Positions 60,089 to 64,000 of a stretch of DNA of 64,000 nucleotides are shown in pieces. The DNA lies in assembly GCF_001570525.1 (NCBI RefSeq), contig NZ_BBXC01000007.1, positions 1,062,679-1,126,678 of the forward strand, read 5' to 3'. Under the pieces are notes generated by a model. The model made no database searches. It worked only from the letters and a program-made list of their open reading frames with translations, and was not told the origin of the DNA. Within the stretch, counting starts at the first letter, position 1. Each line of letters starts with the position of its first letter. This stretch comes from Herbidospora sakaeratensis. Lineage in GTDB: Bacteria > Actinomycetota > Actinomycetes > Streptosporangiales > Streptosporangiaceae. Made by a program: the position numbers and the translations under genes.

Positions 60089-62944
60089 ATGAGGAAAGTG
60101 CAGGCCGCCCTGACCGGGTTACTGGTCGTGGCGGCCTTTCTCGTCGCACCCCCGGCCCACGCGGCGACCGTGCGGGTCACCGTCCACCTCTACCGCGTCG
60201 TCGAGATCTCCTGCGACGAGGGCGCGACCGTGCCGTGCCCCAACGACTACTACCCGAAGTTCAAGATCGGAAATGAGGAGCTCTACGACGGCAAGGACGA
60301 CTACTGCTGCGCCCACGGCACCGACTTCCGCACCAACTGGATCCACTCGGCCGACGTCGACACCGGCCAGAACCCGGTCGACATCCACATGGAACTCTGG
60401 GACCAGGACGACTCCAGCGCCGACGACCCCATCGACTGGGGCGCGCCGGGCGACCACGTCGACCTGAAGTTCGACCTGAACACGTGCGTGTTCACCGGCG
60501 GCGGCCTGACGGCGCAGCAGGGCGCGGGCGTCACGTCGCTGGCGGGGGAGAGCGAGCAGAGCGCGGTCGACTCGGCGCGCGGCTACTTCACCATCACCAC
60601 CCCCGACTGCCTGGAGAAGGCCAAGACCACCGACGGCGACGGCGACGGCCTCATGGACGTCTGGGAGGCCCCCGGCCGGGGCGTCGACGCCGACGGAAAC
60701 GGCACCGTCGACCTTCCCCTGGGCGACATGGGCGCGCTGCCCTACCGCAAGGACCTGTTCGTCGAGGCCGACCACATGGAGGGCGCGGCCCCCCAGCCCG
60801 GCGCGATCACCGACGTGGTGAACGCGTTCGCCGCCGCCCCCGTCGACCAGTACGAACCCGGCAAGTACCGAGGCGTCAACCTGCACGTCCTCAGCGGCGA
60901 GCAGGTGCCCCGGATCGACGTCGTGAAGTTCAACGACACCGGACCCGGCGACCTCGACGACTTCAACGACCTCAAGAGCGGCAAACCGGACAACGACTGC
61001 GACGGCCACTTCGGCACCCCGGCCGACCGCGCGAGCCCCAACTGCACGGCCGTCCTGGACGCCCGCCGCCAGGTCTACCGCTACATGATCTTCGGCCACA
61101 AGTACGAGCAGTTCCCCGACTCCTCCGGCCAGGCCGAGATCAGCGACGACACCCTCGAAGGCGGCAACGACTTCATCGTCACCGTGGCGACGTGGTACTT
61201 CGACAGCGACGCCGACCGGCGGGTGATCGAGGGATCGACGTTCATGCACGAGTTCGGCCACACTCTCGGGCTGGGCCACGGCGGCGGCGACCACGTCAAC
61301 TGCAAGCCCAACTACCTGAGCATCATGAGCTACGCCTTCCAGTTCCCGCGCCGCGACCCGAACCGCCCCCTCGACTTCAGCAGCGCCGCCAGGGGCACCG
61401 CCTTCGGCACGCCGCTGAAGGAGACGGAACTCGACGAGAACAGGCGTCTCCACGCGACGCCCAACCCGGCGCGCAAGATGGTCTACGGGCTCAACGGCAA
61501 GCTCACGGTCGACGACGCCAACGCCCAGGCCCTCGACTGGAACGACGACAAGACGCTCGAAACCGACGCCGAGGCCGACATCAACTGGATCGACTCCATC
61601 GGCGACCCGGGCGAGGGGTGCAACATCCAGGGGAAGACGGAGCTGAAGGGTCACGACGACTGGGCCGACATCCAGTACAACCCGCGGCAGAACGCCGGCT
61701 TCTACGCCGACGGCCTGCGCGGGAACCTGCCTAGGGAACTGACCCAGCGCGACGTCAGGGCGATGACCCAGCAGGCCGACCTGAAGCTCACCAAGACCGC
61801 CGACCGCGCGACGGCGGCGGGGGGTGACACCATCTCCTACACCGTCGGCGTCACCGACCTGGGTCCCGGGCCGGCGAAGTCGATCGAGGTGGCCGACACG
61901 CTGCCCGACGGAACGGTCCAGCGCCGCACGCTGCCCGACCTGGCCGCCGGGGCGACCACCACCACGCCGTTCAGCTACCAGGTGCCGTGCGCGGTCACCG
62001 ACGGCGCCGTGATCAGCAACACCGCCACGGTCACCGGCACCGACGCCGAGGGCGTGCCCGACCCGTCGCGGACCGACAACACCGCCTCGGCGACGACCAC
62101 CGCGCGGGCGCCCAGGCTGACCGTGTCCCAGACGGCGACCCCGTCGGTCAACGCGGGCGAGGCGATCACGTACACGATCACCTACGCGAACGCGGGCGGC
62201 GACGCGGCCTCGAACGTGGCCGTCACGGCCACCGTGCCGAAGGACGTCTACTACAGCAAGCCGCTCGACCTGGGCGCCGGGCCGAAACCGGCCACGGTGA
62301 CCCTGAACGCCGACGGCACCAGGACCCTCACCTGGAACCCCGGCGACCTCGCCGCGAACTCGGGCGACCGGGCGATCGTCTTCACCGCCCGGCCGACCCT
62401 GCTCGCCCTCCCGGGAACCGTCTTCGCGGGGGCCGTGTCGATCGTGTACAAGAACGGCAGCGGGGCCTGCGCCTACGCCCCGGTCACCGGCTCGTCGTCG
62501 ACGACGGTCACCGCGGTCGCGCCCGGCCGGAACCCGATGGTGCGGGCGTTGTGGGCGCTGCGCGACGACCTGCGCACGGCCGAGATCCTGGCCCGGGCGC
62601 AGGCGACCGACACCCGCTGGGACGGCGCCGACGGGTCGGCCCCCGACGGCAGGTTGTCGCAGCAGGAGGCCGACGCGGTGTTCTTCCTGCCGGTCACGCA
62701 GCCGCGCACGCTGCGCGCCGACCTGCTGGCCGCCCTGCTCAACACGGCGACCCGCAGGATCAACGCCGGCACCGCCGTCAGCACGCCCACGACCAGGGCC
62801 CTCGGCCTCGGCACGGTCGGCGACACCGTGCGGTACGCCCAGACCACGCTGGCCCAGCCGCCGTCGTTGTCGAACCTGGTGCGGTACGCCAAGACCGGCG
62901 TCGTCCTCACCGAGGTCAACGCCGGGGTCGCGGAACGGTACTAA
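60089..62944 (+). CDS. Secreted metzincin-type metalloprotease with DUF11-like domains
   Basis: A 951-residue exported protein. The signal peptide ends near AHA (residue 25). An N-terminal beta domain with paired cysteines (residues about 30-175) is followed by Asp-rich calcium-binding-like repeats (TDGDGDGLMDVWE, DADGNGTVDLP, residues 181-210). The catalytic zinc motif HEFGHTLGLGH (387-397) fits HExxHxxGxxH, with a Met-turn SIMSYAF (411-417). After about residue 565 come two DUF11/isopeptide-like beta domains (SYTVGVTDLGPGPAKSIEVA, TYTITYANAGGDAASNV), then a helical tail. It probably degrades or remodels extracellular protein. No specific family assignment is made. Confidence 0.85.
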   Translation: MRKVQAALTGLLVVAAFLVAPPAHAATVRVTVHLYRVVEISCDEGATVPCPNDYYPKFKIGNEELYDGKDDYCCAHGTDFRTNWIHSADVDTGQNPVDIHMELWDQDDSSADDPIDWGAPGDHVDLKFDLNTCVFTGGGLTAQQGAGVTSLAGESEQSAVDSARGYFTITTPDCLEKAKTTDGDGDGLMDVWEAPGRGVDADGNGTVDLPLGDMGALPYRKDLFVEADHMEGAAPQPGAITDVVNAFAAAPVDQYEPGKYRGVNLHVLSGEQVPRIDVVKFNDTGPGDLDDFNDLKSGKPDNDCDGHFGTPADRASPNCTAVLDARRQVYRYMIFGHKYEQFPDSSGQAEISDDTLEGGNDFIVTVATWYFDSDADRRVIEGSTFMHEFGHTLGLGHGGGDHVNCKPNYLSIMSYAFQFPRRDPNRPLDFSSAARGTAFGTPLKETELDENRRLHATPNPARKMVYGLNGKLTVDDANAQALDWNDDKTLETDAEADINWIDSIGDPGEGCNIQGKTELKGHDDWADIQYNPRQNAGFYADGLRGNLPRELTQRDVRAMTQQADLKLTKTADRATAAGGDTISYTVGVTDLGPGPAKSIEVADTLPDGTVQRRTLPDLAAGATTTTPFSYQVPCAVTDGAVISNTATVTGTDAEGVPDPSRTDNTASATTTARAPRLTVSQTATPSVNAGEAITYTITYANAGGDAASNVAVTATVPKDVYYSKPLDLGAGPKPATVTLNADGTRTLTWNPGDLAANSGDRAIVFTARPTLLALPGTVFAGAVSIVYKNGSGACAYAPVTGSSSTTVTAVAPGRNPMVRALWALRDDLRTAEILARAQATDTRWDGADGSAPDGRLSQQEADAVFFLPVTQPRTLRADLLAALLNTATRRINAGTAVSTPTTRALGLGTVGDTVRYAQTTLAQPPSLSNLVRYAKTGVVLTEVNAGVAERY

Positions 62945-63252
62945 CTCAGCGCGGGAAGCACGTAGACCTCGGCGCCCGGGGGGAGCTCGCACTCGAGCCC
63001 GCCCAGGCGCCGGGCGTTCTCGCCGCACACGAAGATGCCGATGTGCCGCCGCAGCGCGCCGTACTCGTCGCGCAACCGCCCCTCCAGATCGGGGTGGGTG
63101 CGGCGCAGCGTGTCGAGCGCGCCCCCGAGGGTCGGGGTCTCCGACTCCTGGGGGGCGACGGCGAACACGCGCACCTGGGTGTCGTCACCGATCCAGTGGC
63201 GCAGGGTACTGGGCAGCACGAAGGTCACCAGGGTGACCGGCCGGGCTTTCAT
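62941..63252 (-). CDS. MoaD/ThiS-like ubiquitin-fold protein without C-terminal GG
   Basis: A 103-residue protein with the MoaD/ThiS pattern (VTLVTFVLPSTLRHWIG, TLGGALDTLRRTHPDLEGRL, HIGIFVCGENARRLGG, GAEVYVLPALS). Sulfur-carrier proteins end in Gly-Gly. This one ends in LPALS, so it lacks the thiocarboxylate-forming tail and may have a different role. The stop codon overlaps the metzincin stop by 3 bp on the other strand. It is co-directional with the partial reductase gene (upstream on the minus strand, 40 bp away). Confidence 0.72.
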   Translation of the reverse strand: MKARPVTLVTFVLPSTLRHWIGDDTQVRVFAVAPQESETPTLGGALDTLRRTHPDLEGRLRDEYGALRRHIGIFVCGENARRLGGLECELPPGAEVYVLPALS

Positions 63253-63292
63253 CCGTTCATCGTGCCAGGCCCGGAGCGTCCGGGGGCGCGGT

Positions 63293-64000
63293 TCAGGGTT
63301 CGCCCTGGATCGCGTCCCGGTGGATGGAGGCCAGCGGCACCCCGCTGTCGAGCAGCCGCCGCACGGTCGTGTTCACCATGGTCGCCGGCCCGCACACGTA
63401 CACCTCGTGGCCGGTCCACGAACTGATCCGCGGCACCACCTCGTCGAGGTCGCCCCGCATGCCCGTGTACGACTCCTCCCGCGACACCACCGGCAGCACG
63501 CTCAGCCACGGGAAGCCCGACTCCATGCGGCGCAGGTCGGGCAGGTCGTAGAGCTCGGCGGCCCGGCGGGCGCCCACGATCATGGAGATGTTGGGCCGCC
63601 GTCCCGAGGTGATGACCTGTTCGACGATGGCCTTCAGCGGGGCCAGGCCGGTGCCGCCCGCCACGCAGAGGATGTCGCGCTCGCCGTCCGGCGGGGCCAT
63701 GGTGCCCACCGGCGGGCCGAGGAGGATCTGGTCGCCGACCTTGGTGTGCTGGGCCAGCGCGGTGCTCACCCAGCCGCCGGGCAGGGTGCGCACGTGCAGC
63801 GTGATGGTGTTGTCGGCCCGGGGCGCGTTGGCGATGGAGTAGGTCCGCCAGACGCGGGGCCAGCGGGCGACCTGCACGTTGACGTACTGGCCCGGGACGA
63901 AGTCCATGCGCTGGCCGGGCCGGAGCGTGACGACGGTGATGTCGGGCGCGCGGCGGTCGTGGTCGACCACCTCGGCCAGCCACCAGGCGGGGTTCTTGCC
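63293..64000 (-). CDS. FAD/NAD(P)H reductase, partial (flavohaemoprotein-like)
   Basis: The frame runs off the right edge, giving at least 235 residues. It contains the FAD-binding RTYSIANAP motif, the NAD(P) loop CVAGGTGLAPLKAI, and the C-terminal CGPATMVNTTVRRLLDSGV. This is the ferredoxin-reductase-like half of a flavohaemoglobin or globin-reductase fusion. The N-terminal globin part, if present, lies outside. The residues just before the edge (NPAWWLAEVVDHDRR) form the linker typical of globin-FNR fusions. Confidence 0.82.
   Translation of the reverse strand, partial: GKNPAWWLAEVVDHDRRAPDITVVTLRPGQRMDFVPGQYVNVQVARWPRVWRTYSIANAPRADNTITLHVRTLPGGWVSTALAQHTKVGDQILLGPPVGTMAPPDGERDILCVAGGTGLAPLKAIVEQVITSGRRPNISMIVGARRAAELYDLPDLRRMESGFPWLSVLPVVSREESYTGMRGDLDEVVPRISSWTGHEVYVCGPATMVNTTVRRLLDSGVPLASIHRDAIQGEP

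Noticed and set aside
60119-63028. 969-codon antisense frame over the metzincin gene
   Set aside because: Val/Gly/Arg-rich shadow. The plus strand has signal peptide and catalytic motif.

Overview
The window is very GC-rich, with short intergenic gaps, frequent GTG starts, many 4-bp ATGA/GTGA start-stop overlaps and several probable leaderless starts. With its gene families (DUF5753 regulator, DUF574 SAM methyltransferase, EXLDI protein, BTAD/AfsR regulator, Pkn kinase, ThyX, PH-domain membrane protein) this points to a filamentous actinobacterium, probably a Streptosporangiales member; the family-level call is an inference. Most of the window looks chromosomal. Two short stretches (about 16.0-17.1 kb and 26.1-28.6 kb) carry decayed, frameshifted genes and a transposase remnant. 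|| Layout. 1-1.4 kb: 5' part of a secreted GH18 chitinase with malectin-like and FnIII domains, behind a palindromic operator. 1.4-4.4 kb: SDR-TetR pair and RecQ. 4.4-12.6 kb: complete-looking 4-hydroxybenzoate/protocatechuate block: a double-IclR regulator divergent from pcaI-pcaJ-pcaH-pcaG-pcaB-pcaL-pobA (thiolase pcaF is absent here). 12.6-16 kb: methyltransferase, CGNR-type regulator, Ppx phosphatase, DUF574 methyltransferase. 16-17.1 kb: degraded gene. 17.2-18.4 kb: two adjacent genes sharing a 31-residue glycine-rich motif, one behind an FHA domain and one on a coiled-coil/hydrophobic protein. 18.5-26.1 kb: DUF5753 regulator, PH protein, GH38 mannosidase with a small SurA-like partner, wax ester synthase/DGAT. 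26.1-28.6 kb: remnants and small secreted proteins. || 28.7-37.1 kb: DrrAB-type ABC pair, convergent AfsR-like regulator, Pkn kinase and a second ABC pair. 37.2-42.8 kb: quinone-oxidoreductase-like MDR, HD protein, lipoprotein and LtrA in one overlapping minus-strand run, then a two-gene operon of a winged-helix protein and a short PPDK-like enzyme behind a 19-bp palindrome. 42.9-54 kb: catalase HPII, EXLDI/methyltransferase, cysteine-synthase-like enzyme coupled to an MFS transporter, Tat-exported aminotransferase-fold protein, AI-2E transporter, Tat lipoprotein intradiol dioxygenase, DUF3311-SSS symporter. 54-64 kb: trp leader peptide and attenuator before fused trpE-trpG, amidohydrolase, third ABC pair, thyX, secreted metzincin with a possible RBS-sequestering leader, a ubiquitin-fold protein and a partial flavohaemoprotein-type reductase. 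|| The best candidate for an undescribed system is the FHA protein plus neighbour sharing the GPVNAG...AGRDIY motif (17.25-18.45 kb), which resembles the organisation of prokaryotic amyloid-type signalling pairs. Other leads are the short PPDK operon, the coupled PLP-enzyme/MFS pair, the double IclR regulator and the metzincin leader.
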